Part shown: positions 36,950 through 45,562 of the stretch, piece by piece
How the letters are laid out: each line of letters opens with the position of its first letter
How positions within the stretch are numbered: position 1 is the first letter of the stretch
Assembly (NCBI GenBank): GCA_030693535.1
Contig: JAUYAL010000074.1
Coordinates: forward strand, 124,001 to 188,000
Origin: Methylotenera sp.
GTDB lineage: Bacteria; Pseudomonadota; Gammaproteobacteria; Burkholderiales; Methylophilaceae
Direction of reading: 5' to 3'
DNA: 64,000 nucleotides
Translations under genes and position numbers: made by a program
Notes under the pieces: generated by a model
Told to the model about the DNA's origin: nothing
Seen by the model: only the letters and a program-made list of their open reading frames with translations
Databases searched by the model: none

Positions 36950-37510
36950 ATGAATACTCACTTAGCAGACGAAAAGCCTACCTTACTTTTAGTGGATGAC
37001 GATACAGATTTTTTAAGCGTACTCGCCCCAGCCATGACTAAGCGTGGATTTTCAGTCCGCACGGCAAATAGTGCTGAAAACGCTTTCGAGTTAGCCCAAC
37101 AAGATGCACCTGAATTTGCAGTGGTGGACTTGAAAATGTCAGGTAATTCAGGCCTAGTCTTAATCCGCCAGCTCTCCAGCTTACAGGCGGGAACTCGTAT
37201 TGTGGTGCTAACTGGCTATGCCAGCATTACTACCGCGATAGAAGCCATTAAACTTGGCGCTACGCATTACCTTGCTAAACCCGTTGATGCAGACGAGATT
37301 GTGAACGCGTTTACCAAACAGTACGGCGATACAAACGTTGAGTTATCGACCAACCCTCTTTCAATTGATCAGCTTGAATGGAAGCATATTCAACGCATTT
37401 TAGCTGAACATGATGGTAATATTTCGGCCACCGCTCGTAGTTTGAATATGCATAGACGGACATTACAAAGAAAATTAAGCAAAAATCCCAGTAAAATACT
37501 AAATAGTTAA
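36950..37510 (+). CDS. regA: Response regulator, RegA/PrrA/ActR family
   Basis: The 186-residue protein has a receiver domain (about 12-125) with the acidic pocket Asp16-Asp18, phosphoacceptor Asp60 and Lys110. The C-terminal Fis-type helix-turn-helix contains GNISATARSLNMHRRTLQRKL. This is the single-domain RegA layout without a sigma-54 module. In other proteobacteria RegA controls respiration, including cbb3 oxidase. Here it may control the divergent TonB unit and itself. Confidence 0.93.
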   Translation: MNTHLADEKPTLLLVDDDTDFLSVLAPAMTKRGFSVRTANSAENAFELAQQDAPEFAVVDLKMSGNSGLVLIRQLSSLQAGTRIVVLTGYASITTAIEAIKLGATHYLAKPVDADEIVNAFTKQYGDTNVELSTNPLSIDQLEWKHIQRILAEHDGNISATARSLNMHRRTLQRKLSKNPSKILNS

Positions 37511-37530
37511 TTAAACTTTAAGGAAATAAT

Positions 37531-38478
37531 ATGGCAGCAGGTAGTTTACTCGCACTTTTAGATGACATTGCAACCATCTTAGACGACGTTTCTGTCATGA
37601 CCAAAGTGGCCGCAAAAAAGACTGCGGGGGTGTTGGGCGATGATTTAGCACTTAATGCACAACAAGTTTCAGGCGTACACGCCGAGCGCGAACTGCCTGT
37701 CGTATGGGCTGTCGCAAAAGGTTCGTTTATTAACAAACTCATTTTAGTGCCTGCTGCATTAGCGATTAGTTATTTTATTCCATGGCTCATCACCCCACTA
37801 TTAATGATAGGTGGCGCCTTTTTATGCTTTGAAGGTTTTGAAACAATTGCGCATAAATTTTTACACACTACACATGAGGATAGTACGCACAACGCTGAAC
37901 TAGCTGAAGCTATGGCAGATACTGATGTAGATTTAGTTGTCTTAGAAAAAGATAAAATTAAAGGCGCAATTCGTACCGACTTTATTTTATCAGGTGAAAT
38001 TATTGTCATAACGTTAGGCACAGTGGCAACAGCATCATTTAGCAAACAAATTGCGGTAGTAACTGCCATCGCTATTATTATGACTGTAGGTGTATACGGA
38101 CTAGTCGCTGGTATTGTAAAACTCGATGATCTGGGATTGCACTTAATGCTTAAAAAGGGAGCGAGTTTATATAGGCGAATTCAACGTAAAATTGGTGAAA
38201 AAATTTTAGCATTTGCGCCTATTTTAATGCGCACTCTGTCGGTAGTCGGGACTGCTGCTATGTTTATGGTAGGCGGTAGCATTATTGGTCACGGCGTTCC
38301 TATGCTTCATCATTTTTCAGAACATCTCGCCCAGTCTTTGCAAGGCATGGCTTTGATTGGATGGTTACTAGCAGCAATATCGCCGATTGTGGTCGATGCA
38401 ATTATAGGCCTAATTATTGGTGCAATCTGTGTTGCAGTATTTGCAGTAGCCAATAAAATATTAGCTAAAAAAGCCTAA
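37531..38478 (+). CDS. DUF808 (YedI-like) inner-membrane protein
   Basis: The 315-residue protein starts with the family-typical [20 protein letters not shown] and contains [15 protein letters not shown] and several membrane helices (about 68-105, 165-220 and 240-312). DUF808 proteins are widespread and of unknown function. It follows regA by 20 bp with an AAGGAAA ribosome site, so it is probably cotranscribed with regBA. Confidence 0.85.
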   Translation: MAAGSLLALLDDIATILDDVSVMTKVAAKKTAGVLGDDLALNAQQVSGVHAERELPVVWAVAKGSFINKLILVPAALAISYFIPWLITPLLMIGGAFLCFEGFETIAHKFLHTTHEDSTHNAELAEAMADTDVDLVVLEKDKIKGAIRTDFILSGEIIVITLGTVATASFSKQIAVVTAIAIIMTVGVYGLVAGIVKLDDLGLHLMLKKGASLYRRIQRKIGEKILAFAPILMRTLSVVGTAAMFMVGGSIIGHGVPMLHHFSEHLAQSLQGMALIGWLLAAISPIVVDAIIGLIIGAICVAVFAVANKILAKKA

Positions 38479-38590
38479 GCTAATTTTTTGAAAGCAGCTA
38501 CATGTCATTCTGCAATTGCTAGATTAGCGCATAAAGCACTTGCAGAAATTAATGGGGGTACTATAAATTCAAGTTTTTACCAGTTCTTGG

Positions 38591-38671
38591 CACCACCACT
38601 GCAAACTGGCTAAAGCCAGAACAGTGGTGCGATGAGCCAAACAAGGCGCGAGTATAAAAATAAGAGAGCGC
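38591..38671 (+). repeat. Structured intergenic repeat, copy 2
   Basis: This element has a two-tier hairpin: outer arms CACCACTG (38594-38601) and CAGTGGTG (38622-38629), inner arms CTGGC (38606-38610) and GCCAG (38615-38619) around TAAA. It is followed by CAAGGCGCGAGTATAAAAAT and GCGCAT. The element order matches the copy at 11550-11614. It lies in the 308-bp gap between the DUF808 gene and the DUF3365 gene. Apart from a DUF2892 remnant, nothing else is recognised there. Confidence 0.5.
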
Positions 38672-38731
38672 ATATGTTTGATTGTAGGGAATATTTTTTC
38701 TTGCAACGCAGTATGGCAACGGAAATTGAAT

Positions 38732-38764
38732 TTATAGTCCAGCAATAACACGAACCAATTTCAT
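38732..38764 (-). pseudogene. Remnant of a second DUF2892 gene start
   Basis: A 10-codon frame MKLVRVIAGL then TAA repeats the beginning of the intact DUF2892 gene (MTSWKLVRVIAGL). The DNA match is exact over 29 bp: 38734-38762 against 40006-40034. It lies behind the DUF3365 gene on the same strand and runs into the unrelated stretch with repeat copy 2. It is best read as what is left of a duplicated, truncated DUF2892 gene. Confidence 0.7.
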
Positions 38765-38786
38765 AGTAGCGCCTTATCCTTACGTT

Positions 38787-39392
38787 TTATTTTAAAACCA
38801 CATCTAACTTACGTTTGATAGAAATTGCTCCGCGAACTTCGCCAACACTGTAGCCTGTCGCACTATCTTCTGGGTATTCCTTTATCAGCAATGCTTTCAT
38901 GCTAGTAGTAATGTCAGCAGGTTTTCCGTGGCACTGCAGGCATTGCGCTTGAGTAGGAATCGCCTTCATATAGCGAAACCAACGGCCATCAGAATCCATG
39001 CTTACGGTAGATACTTCCATCTTATCTATAGGTTGACCTTCACGTTGCTCTTTATCAAAACGCTCTAGCACTTCTTTTTCCCAAGCATCGGGTGAGCCTA
39101 GCGCTTTGTTACGAGCTTTAAGTGATACTCGCTTGAGATCACGCCCATCCTTGGAATATTCCATAGCCATTGCTGGCGCCACTACCTTACACACTGGAAT
39201 GGCATGCTCGGCTCCCACACTTTCTAATTGGGATTTTTGCACGCTCATCAGCTTTGTCCTGAATTCCATTGCAGTGTTGCGGCTTTCATCCAGATACTTA
39301 GCCATTTTGGCTTCATTACTAATTTTAGTAGCACAAGCTGGCACTGCCAGCACTAGCAAAACTAATACCATTTTCAAGATCATGTTATTCAT
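38787..39392 (-). CDS. DUF3365 haem-binding periplasmic protein
   Basis: The 201-residue protein has a signal peptide or lipobox (AVPAC, Cys20) and a c-type haem site CLQCH (Cys151, Cys154, His155) preceded by YMKAIPTQAQ. This is the usual arrangement in DUF3365 (Tll0287-like) domains, which resemble sensor domains. It is the last gene of the leftward RND-DUF2892-rhodanese unit, 9 bp after the rhodanese. A redox or electron-transfer role is an inference. Confidence 0.85.
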   Translation of the reverse strand: MNNMILKMVLVLLVLAVPACATKISNEAKMAKYLDESRNTAMEFRTKLMSVQKSQLESVGAEHAIPVCKVVAPAMAMEYSKDGRDLKRVSLKARNKALGSPDAWEKEVLERFDKEQREGQPIDKMEVSTVSMDSDGRWFRYMKAIPTQAQCLQCHGKPADITTSMKALLIKEYPEDSATGYSVGEVRGAISIKRKLDVVLK

Positions 39393-39401
39393 TTTTTTCT
39401 C

Positions 39402-39821
39402 CTATAATCTAGATTTCGTAGTTGCCAAGCCGTCTTTATCCCAAGCAATAATCCCGCCCGTCAGATTGTAAACTTTAGTGAAGCCTGCATCTTGCAATGT
39501 ACTGGTGGCCTTTTCTGAGCGCTTACCACTGCGGCATTGCACCACCACATTGCTGTTTTTATATTGTGCAAGCTCACTTAGCCTGCTTGCAACTTGTGCT
39601 AAAGGAATATGTATCGCACCAGTGATATGCTGCTGTTTCCACTCAATGTCTTCACGTACATCGACAATAATGGTATTTTTATCAGAGAGCATTGTGACAA
39701 CCTCTTTTGGGGAAACTGAAGGTATATCAGAAGGCATGCACCCTACCAAAAATAGCACAGATGAAGTCGCCGCTATCATTATCCATTTAGAAAAATATAG
39801 ATTCATATTTTGTTTTATCAT
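39402..39821 (-). CDS. Rhodanese lipoprotein
   Basis: With the ATG at 39821 the protein has 139 residues: a signal peptide with lipobox LFLVGC and one rhodanese domain. The active-site Cys is in CRSGKRS. An upstream in-frame start at 39947 overlaps the DUF2892 gene and gives unlike residues. The 39821 start is preceded by AAGAGG. It lies 14 bp after the DUF2892 gene. Rhodanese plus DUF2892 side by side resembles the two halves of E. coli YgaP, a membrane sulfurtransferase. Confidence 0.85.
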   Translation of the reverse strand: MIKQNMNLYFSKWIMIAATSSVLFLVGCMPSDIPSVSPKEVVTMLSDKNTIIVDVREDIEWKQQHITGAIHIPLAQVASRLSELAQYKNSNVVVQCRSGKRSEKATSTLQDAGFTKVYNLTGGIIAWDKDGLATTKSRL

Positions 39822-39835
39822 GATTCGAGAACCTC

Positions 39836-40045
39836 TTAGCAACCTGCACGTACACCAAGTTTGCGCATAATATTTTCCATTAGACACCAGTTGGTTAAGC
39901 CACTTTGAAAAAGATTTATGCCGATAAAGGCTGTGAAATATAGCCAATACTTGCTAACAAATAACGGGCTTTCCGAAACGCCCAGCGCAAGTGATAACAA
40001 AATCAATAGTCCAGCAATAACACGAACCAATTTCCATGAAGTCAT
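39836..40045 (-). CDS. DUF2892 (YgaP-type) membrane protein
   Basis: The 69-residue protein has two membrane helices (about 5-22 and 30-50), then a conserved GLTNWCLMENIMRKLGV, the DUF2892 signature with a Cys. It sits between the RND permease (25 bp upstream) and a rhodanese lipoprotein. This set under ArsR-type control is common in proteobacteria and often tied to reactive sulfur handling. Confidence 0.87.
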   Translation of the reverse strand: MTSWKLVRVIAGLLILLSLALGVSESPLFVSKYWLYFTAFIGINLFQSGLTNWCLMENIMRKLGVRAGC

Positions 40046-40070
40046 GTGTAAATCTCCTAATATAATTTAT

Positions 40071-43000
40071 CTAATTAAACTTATGTCGATATGCCACGAA
40101 ATAAAGCAGCGGAATCACGATTAAAGTCAGCACAGTTGAAACAAAAATACCGAATATCAATGAAATGGCTAAGCCATTGAATATTGGGTCATCCAAAATA
40201 AAGAATGCCCCTAGCATCGCAGATAAAGCAGTAAGTACAATAGGTTGCGCGCGAGTAATAGCAGAATTAACTACAGCTTCTTTAAACGGCTTGCCAGATG
40301 TCACTTCTAAGTTGATAAAATCAACTAAAAGAATAGAGTTTCTGACAATAATACCTGCCAGTGCAATCATGCCTATCATCGAGGTGGCGGTGTATTGCGC
40401 GCCAAGCAATGCATGGCCTGGCATTACGCCAATAATGGTTAGGGGGATAGGCGCCATAATAATCAAGGGCGTCAAATATGAACCGAATTGTGCAACAACT
40501 AAAAGATAAATCAATATCAAACCAATAGCATAGGCAGCGCCCATATCGCGGAATGTTTCATAAGTAACTTGCCATTCGCCATCCCACTTCAGCGCATAAG
40601 AACGTTGGTTATCATCCGGTTGTGAAATAAATGTTTCACCTAACTTACCACCTGGCACTTTAATCCTGCTCACAGCTTCACGCATACTAAACATGCCATA
40701 TAAAGGGCTATCTAGCTTGCCTGCCATATCACCAAACACGTAATTTACCGGCAATAAATCCTTGTGGAATATAGGTTGTTCACGCAAGGCATCTTCAATC
40801 GTTACCAATTCTCGTATCGGTACTAATTTTCCTGTTGTAGTACTGACCGATAACTTCAGTAAACCCTCAATATCACCTTGTGCTTCAACTGGTAAACGTA
40901 AACGTGTTCCAGCAGGGTATTTACTTGCATCGTGCATATAGGTCACATCTTCGCCGGCTAACCCTGTACGCAAGGTGCCAACGATTACCGCCTGTGACAC
41001 GCCTAACAAAGCAGCTTTTTTCTTATCAACCACTAACTCTATTTTTTGAGCATCTGCAATACCGCTATCATCAGTATCGACAATCCCTTCAGTGCTATCA
41101 AATACGTGATGGACTTGTCTAGCTATATTCAATCTCTCGGCATCATCTGGGCCGTATATCTCAGCGACGATAGGTGAAATGACTGGTGGGCCTGGTGGTA
41201 CTTCTACCACTTTTACTTTTACGATATAGTTACCCTCACTCATTTTTTGAGCAATTTTTTGCAACTCAGGGCGCACGCGACTAGCAATTGCGTGGCTTTT
41301 TTCACTACGAAGATGTTTATCAACTAAATTCACTTGTATGTCACCGACTTCACCACCTTCTCGAAGATAGTATTGGCGTACCAATCCATTAAAATTAATC
41401 GGTGCAGCAAGTCCTACATAAGCTTGATAATCAGTAACTTCTGGAACTCTGGCCAAATACGACGTCATGGCATGCAAAACGCTGGCTGTTCTTTCTGGCG
41501 GCGTTCCTGCTGGCATATCGACTACTACCTGAAACTCAGATTTATTATCAAACGGCAGCATTTTCATTACTACTAATTTTCCAACTGGCAAAACGAGTGA
41601 AAGCAAAATTAAACCAATGACAAAAAAACTTAACTTACGCCTATTTTTTTTGCCGTTTTTATCATCCAAAAACGGTGTAAATAGTCTTGTAAACACAGGG
41701 GCAATGCATTTAGTTACTGTATCTTCATGGTGAGAATGACGCAACCAAAGGCGTGACAACCAAGGTGTAACGACAAATGCCACAGCTAATGAAATCAGCA
41801 TACCCATACTGGCGTTGATGGGGATTGGACTCATATACGGACCCATCAATCCACTCACAAATGCCATCGGCAATAATGCGGCGATAACAGCCAAAGTCGC
41901 TAGAATTGTAGGCCCGCCTACTTCATCTACTGCAGTCGGAATAATATCCGTTAAACTTGCCGCAGGATTTAGTTTCATGTGTCGATGAATATTCTCAACC
42001 ACTACGATGGCATCATCCACCAGGATACCAATTGAGAAAATCAAAGCGAATAATGAAACGCGATTTAGTGTAAAACCCCAAGCCCATGAAGCAAATAATG
42101 TTGCCATTAAGGTCAAGATAACTGCTGCTCCAACGATTGCTGCTTCACGACGACCAAGTGCGAAAAATACTAAAAGTATCACTGCAGAGGTCGCAAATAT
42201 CAACTTCTGTATTAGCTTTTTGGCCTTATCATTAGCCGTTTCGCCATAATTTCTGGTGATTTTTACTTCAACACCAGAAGGAATCAGAATATTCTTTAAG
42301 CTATCAATTTTTTTGATCACTGCATCAGCTACAGCTACAGCATTTTGGCCGGGTTTTTTAGTCACACTAAGCGTAACTGCTGGATATTCTTTTGTATTTT
42401 CACCCGCCTCACCATACCAAACATAACGCTCCGCTGGTGGTGGCCCTTCATTAACTTCGGCAACTTCGCCCAAATAAACTGGGTGGCCATCATGCAAACC
42501 AACCACTAGTTCAGAAATATCTTTAGCATCAGTAAAATACTTGCCTACTTCAACTGCGATAGACTGATTGTTATTCGTTACTACACCCAACGGTGCGCCT
42601 AGATTTGCTGATTGCAATGCACGTCGCATATCTGTGATAGTAATATTTGCGGCAGCCATGCGTACTGGGTCAACATCAATATTTACTGCACGGCCTGGCC
42701 CACCAAGCGTTACAACTTCACGCGTACCTTTTACATGTTTAATTTCTGCCTCTAACGCATGCGCCACGCGCTCAAGCTCAAAAGCTCCATCTTGATTATT
42801 TTTGGCGTATAGAGTGGCGGTTAAAATTGGCACATCATCAATGCCTTTAGGTTTCACGATAGGCTCGCCCACGCCTAGATTTTTTGGAAGCCAATCCTGA
42901 TTAGATTGTATAGTATTGTATAAGCGCACCAAGGCTTCTGTGCGCGGTACACCTACTTGAAACTGTACGGTAATCACCGACATACCTGGGCGAGAAACCG

Positions 43001-43319
43001 AAGTGACATGTTCTATATCGGCAATTTGCGAGAGCACTTGCTCTGCTGGAACTGAAACCATTTGCTCGACATTTTTAGCTGAAGCGCCAGGGAATGGAAT
43101 GAGCACATTCGCCATCGTTACATTGATTTGTGGCTCTTCTTCACGTGGGGTGACTAGTACTGCAAATAAGCCTAGCAGCAATGCTACCAACGCAATCAAT
43201 GGAGTTATTTGGGCTGATTGGAAGTATCTTGCGATACGGCCAGATGCACCTAATTTAGAGCTTCCTAACAGAGGGTTGCCTAATTTAGTGTCTTCGATTT
43301 CATCTTGGCTAGTAGTCAC
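40071..43319 (-). CDS. RND efflux pump, inner-membrane permease
   Basis: The 1082-residue protein is an AcrB/MexB-like proton-driven permease with 12 membrane helices. It has TPREEEPQINV and FPGASAKNVEQMV near the N-terminus, and GILVDDAIVVVENIHRH in helix 4 with the proton-relay Asp pair. Two large periplasmic loops are present. Substrates cannot be read from sequence. Its adaptor gene lies 8 bp upstream, but no outer-membrane channel gene is nearby, so a shared TolC-like channel must be used. Confidence 0.92.
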   Translation of the reverse strand: MTTSQDEIEDTKLGNPLLGSSKLGASGRIARYFQSAQITPLIALVALLLGLFAVLVTPREEEPQINVTMANVLIPFPGASAKNVEQMVSVPAEQVLSQIADIEHVTSVSRPGMSVITVQFQVGVPRTEALVRLYNTIQSNQDWLPKNLGVGEPIVKPKGIDDVPILTATLYAKNNQDGAFELERVAHALEAEIKHVKGTREVVTLGGPGRAVNIDVDPVRMAAANITITDMRRALQSANLGAPLGVVTNNNQSIAVEVGKYFTDAKDISELVVGLHDGHPVYLGEVAEVNEGPPPAERYVWYGEAGENTKEYPAVTLSVTKKPGQNAVAVADAVIKKIDSLKNILIPSGVEVKITRNYGETANDKAKKLIQKLIFATSAVILLVFFALGRREAAIVGAAVILTLMATLFASWAWGFTLNRVSLFALIFSIGILVDDAIVVVENIHRHMKLNPAASLTDIIPTAVDEVGGPTILATLAVIAALLPMAFVSGLMGPYMSPIPINASMGMLISLAVAFVVTPWLSRLWLRHSHHEDTVTKCIAPVFTRLFTPFLDDKNGKKNRRKLSFFVIGLILLSLVLPVGKLVVMKMLPFDNKSEFQVVVDMPAGTPPERTASVLHAMTSYLARVPEVTDYQAYVGLAAPINFNGLVRQYYLREGGEVGDIQVNLVDKHLRSEKSHAIASRVRPELQKIAQKMSEGNYIVKVKVVEVPPGPPVISPIVAEIYGPDDAERLNIARQVHHVFDSTEGIVDTDDSGIADAQKIELVVDKKKAALLGVSQAVIVGTLRTGLAGEDVTYMHDASKYPAGTRLRLPVEAQGDIEGLLKLSVSTTTGKLVPIRELVTIEDALREQPIFHKDLLPVNYVFGDMAGKLDSPLYGMFSMREAVSRIKVPGGKLGETFISQPDDNQRSYALKWDGEWQVTYETFRDMGAAYAIGLILIYLLVVAQFGSYLTPLIIMAPIPLTIIGVMPGHALLGAQYTATSMIGMIALAGIIVRNSILLVDFINLEVTSGKPFKEAVVNSAITRAQPIVLTALSAMLGAFFILDDPIFNGLAISLIFGIFVSTVLTLIVIPLLYFVAYRHKFN

Positions 43320-43327
43320 AAATCTTC

Positions 43328-44374
43328 CTACTTAACATTTGCAGCTATGATTGGGTCTAACGCGACCAACTCACCAACACGTAAACCAGCAAATATCTCG
43401 ACATTCTCACCTTGCTTACGGCCTAGTCGAACTTGCCTTAACTGAGGATGGCCTTGCTTATCTACGACATAAACCGCTACTAATTCACTACGTCTGATAA
43501 TTGTTTTAAAAGGTACCAATATTTGTGATTTACCTTTTACAGCAGTGATAGGCAACATGGCGCGTGCGAACATTCCAGGTTTAAGGCTAGACTGATTTTG
43601 AGGCAAGGTTATGCGCACCATCATCATATTGCTAATAGCGTCTGCCGTAGGCAACACGATCATCTGAACGCTCGTTAAATTTCGTTCATTTAGAGTGGCT
43701 GCAGGAATCATTACTTTTATATTGGCACTTGCTTTCAAATTAGCCTGCTGGCTTTGTGGCACATTCACAGTCACACGAAATCTGCTTGGATCATATAGCG
43801 ACAATATTGGTTGACCTGGCATCGCCATACCACCCACCTCAGTCATCACTTCTGCCACTACACCAGCATAAGGCGCATAGATGGTATGCAACCCTGCTGT
43901 AACATTCGAAATGCCAGCTTGTGCAAGCTGTGCTTTAGTTTGCGCTTCTGCAGTTTTAAAATCTGACTCAGCACTATCTAGCGCCGCTTGGCTGATATAT
44001 TGCTTTTCATACAATCTGTGTTTGCGCTCATATTCTTTACGAGCAGCGCTTAATTGCGCCTGTGCAGCTGTTACTTGCGCTTGATTAGTGGCCGCCTGTT
44101 GAATTGCCATACGCGTATCGATGCGCGCTAACAACTGACCTGCTTTAATAATATCGCCAGCTTTTACTGGTAAGACTGTAATACTTCCTGTTACCTGCGG
44201 CGCAATCACACTACTTTTTACCGCCTCCACAACACCTTCAGCGGTAAAGGCAACATCTTGACTCGACTGTTTAACAGCCACAGTAGCTAGACCTGCCGCA
44301 TCTGCAATTGGCAAAAAGCCTGCGCTGAATATGCTAAAAATTGAAACCAATAGCCATTGATATTGTTTAATCAA
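43328..44374 (-). CDS. RND efflux periplasmic adaptor (membrane fusion protein)
   Basis: The 348-residue protein has a signal peptide (to about Ala26) and the adaptor layout: lipoyl half-domains around GSITVLPVKAGDIIKAGQLL and GLHTIYAPYAGVV, a helical hairpin rich in Ala and Gln (about 90-140), and beta-barrel and membrane-proximal domains after 180. It is the first gene of the unit with the RND permease and diverges from arsR. Confidence 0.92.
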   Translation of the reverse strand: MIKQYQWLLVSIFSIFSAGFLPIADAAGLATVAVKQSSQDVAFTAEGVVEAVKSSVIAPQVTGSITVLPVKAGDIIKAGQLLARIDTRMAIQQAATNQAQVTAAQAQLSAARKEYERKHRLYEKQYISQAALDSAESDFKTAEAQTKAQLAQAGISNVTAGLHTIYAPYAGVVAEVMTEVGGMAMPGQPILSLYDPSRFRVTVNVPQSQQANLKASANIKVMIPAATLNERNLTSVQMIVLPTADAISNMMMVRITLPQNQSSLKPGMFARAMLPITAVKGKSQILVPFKTIIRRSELVAVYVVDKQGHPQLRQVRLGRKQGENVEIFAGLRVGELVALDPIIAANVK

Positions 44375-44433
44375 ACCAAATTTTCCTCAGAATAATGCAC
44401 ACTTTATACTTTTTTACTCGCTAATATTTAATT

Positions 44434-44476
44434 ACCATATTACCATATAGTTATATAGTCAATAAATTAATATGGT
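44434..44476. promoter_or_regulatory. Inverted repeat in the arsR/RND divergent promoter
   Basis: The 9-bp arms ACCATATTA (44434-44442) and TAATATGGT (44468-44476) have centres 34 bp apart in an AT-rich region. A second ACCATATA lies between them. The repeat is 40 bp before arsR and 60 bp before the adaptor gene. It is a plausible ArsR-type operator covering both promoters. Confidence 0.5.
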
Positions 44477-44515
44477 GTATAATTTATTTAATAAAGAACT
44501 AAGTAGGTTTAAAGC

Positions 44516-44869
44516 ATGAGCAAACTTGATGATAAAGCTCTACAACACGTCGCTAAGTACTTCAAGGCACTGGCTGAGCCTATGCGCCTCAAAGTACTTA
44601 ATGCGCTTCAAGATGGTGAAAAAAATGTAAGCCAATTAACAGAAATGTCTGGTGGTACTCAAGCCAATGTTTCCAAGCATCTTTCGCTGCTTGATCGATA
44701 TGGATTAGTTAAACGTGAATCTCGCGGCACGTGTGTTTTTTACAGCATTGCCGACCCAAGTGTATATGAGCTTTGCGAGTTAGTGTGCGGGCAAATAGGG
44801 GCGCGCATGTCGCAAGAAGCAGATATCAGCAAGCTATTTACTAACGCTACACATAGTGGCGCTAAATAA
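44516..44869 (+). CDS. ArsR/SmtB-family transcriptional repressor
   Basis: The 117-residue winged-helix protein has LAEPMRLKVLNALQDGE and the recognition helix with TQANVSKHLSLLDRYGLV. Cys73, Cys87 and Cys91 are its only cysteines; Cys87 and Cys91 form a C-x3-C in the C-terminal dimer helix. The metal motif ELCVCDL of ArsR/CadC is absent. A thiol or persulfide switch is possible, since the divergent genes include a rhodanese and DUF2892, but the cysteine spacing is not the exact BigR pattern. Confidence 0.87.
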   Translation: MSKLDDKALQHVAKYFKALAEPMRLKVLNALQDGEKNVSQLTEMSGGTQANVSKHLSLLDRYGLVKRESRGTCVFYSIADPSVYELCELVCGQIGARMSQEADISKLFTNATHSGAK

Positions 44870-44906
44870 AGCCCCCTAAAGAACTGTTGCTTGACAGTTG
44901 ATGCCC

Positions 44907-45539
44907 TTAATATTTCTCGGGCTCTTTATACTCTTCAATCGTTTCCACCTGAATTTTGTAACCAGCAGAGCCCATTGAAGTGTTGGATGACACGGTTTCA
45001 AGAATACCAACAATTGTAATAGGTCCTTGAATTAAGGCTGCACTTTTAAGATACTCATTTTCCTGTTTACTGTCTATTTTAAAGTTAAATGCATGCACCA
45101 CTTGATTACTAGGTGGCGGTGGCACATGAATACATGCGCCAAAATATGGAACTAGCAGAAATTCTTTTACCTTCTTTTTATTAATATCTAGAGGCACTAC
45201 AAAGCCAGCAATTTTAACGCGCTGACCGTTGAGCGCAGGGATGATTGGTGCATTTTTCCAAGCTTCACCAACGGCAATCAAAGCGTCTTTTGCACGCGGA
45301 TCGGAATCTTTCAATTTATCCAAATCTAGACCTTTTAGTGACTTGATTGGGTCCCAGTCAGCAGGAGTAAGCTCTTCCCAGTTAAGTTTTTTGTAGGGTT
45401 CATTAGATGAAAGTGCAATAGCGCTTTCTTTTTTTAAGGTGTCACCCGTTTTATATTTTTGATTCTCAGCAGAAAATGTACTAGAAATACTCAGTGCTAA
45501 AAGGGTGATAATAAAAGCTAATCGCTGACTAATGCGCAT
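44907..45539 (-). CDS. DUF3299 exported protein A
   Basis: The 210-residue protein has a signal peptide (cut near Ala24). A DUF3299 core has WEELTPADWDP, RVKIAGFVVPLD and LVPYFGACIHVPPPPSNQVVH. It resembles the next gene over its full length, a tandem paralogue. In Pseudomonas, a DUF3299 gene belongs to a Zur-controlled ABC locus (PA4063-PA4066), which supports a link to zinc. The function is unknown. It is the last gene of the proposed zinc unit. Confidence 0.85.
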   Translation of the reverse strand: MRISQRLAFIITLLALSISSTFSAENQKYKTGDTLKKESAIALSSNEPYKKLNWEELTPADWDPIKSLKGLDLDKLKDSDPRAKDALIAVGEAWKNAPIIPALNGQRVKIAGFVVPLDINKKKVKEFLLVPYFGACIHVPPPPSNQVVHAFNFKIDSKQENEYLKSAALIQGPITIVGILETVSSNTSMGSAGYKIQVETIEEYKEPEKY

Positions 45540-45562
45540 TCAGTCACTCCAGAATTAAGTAC

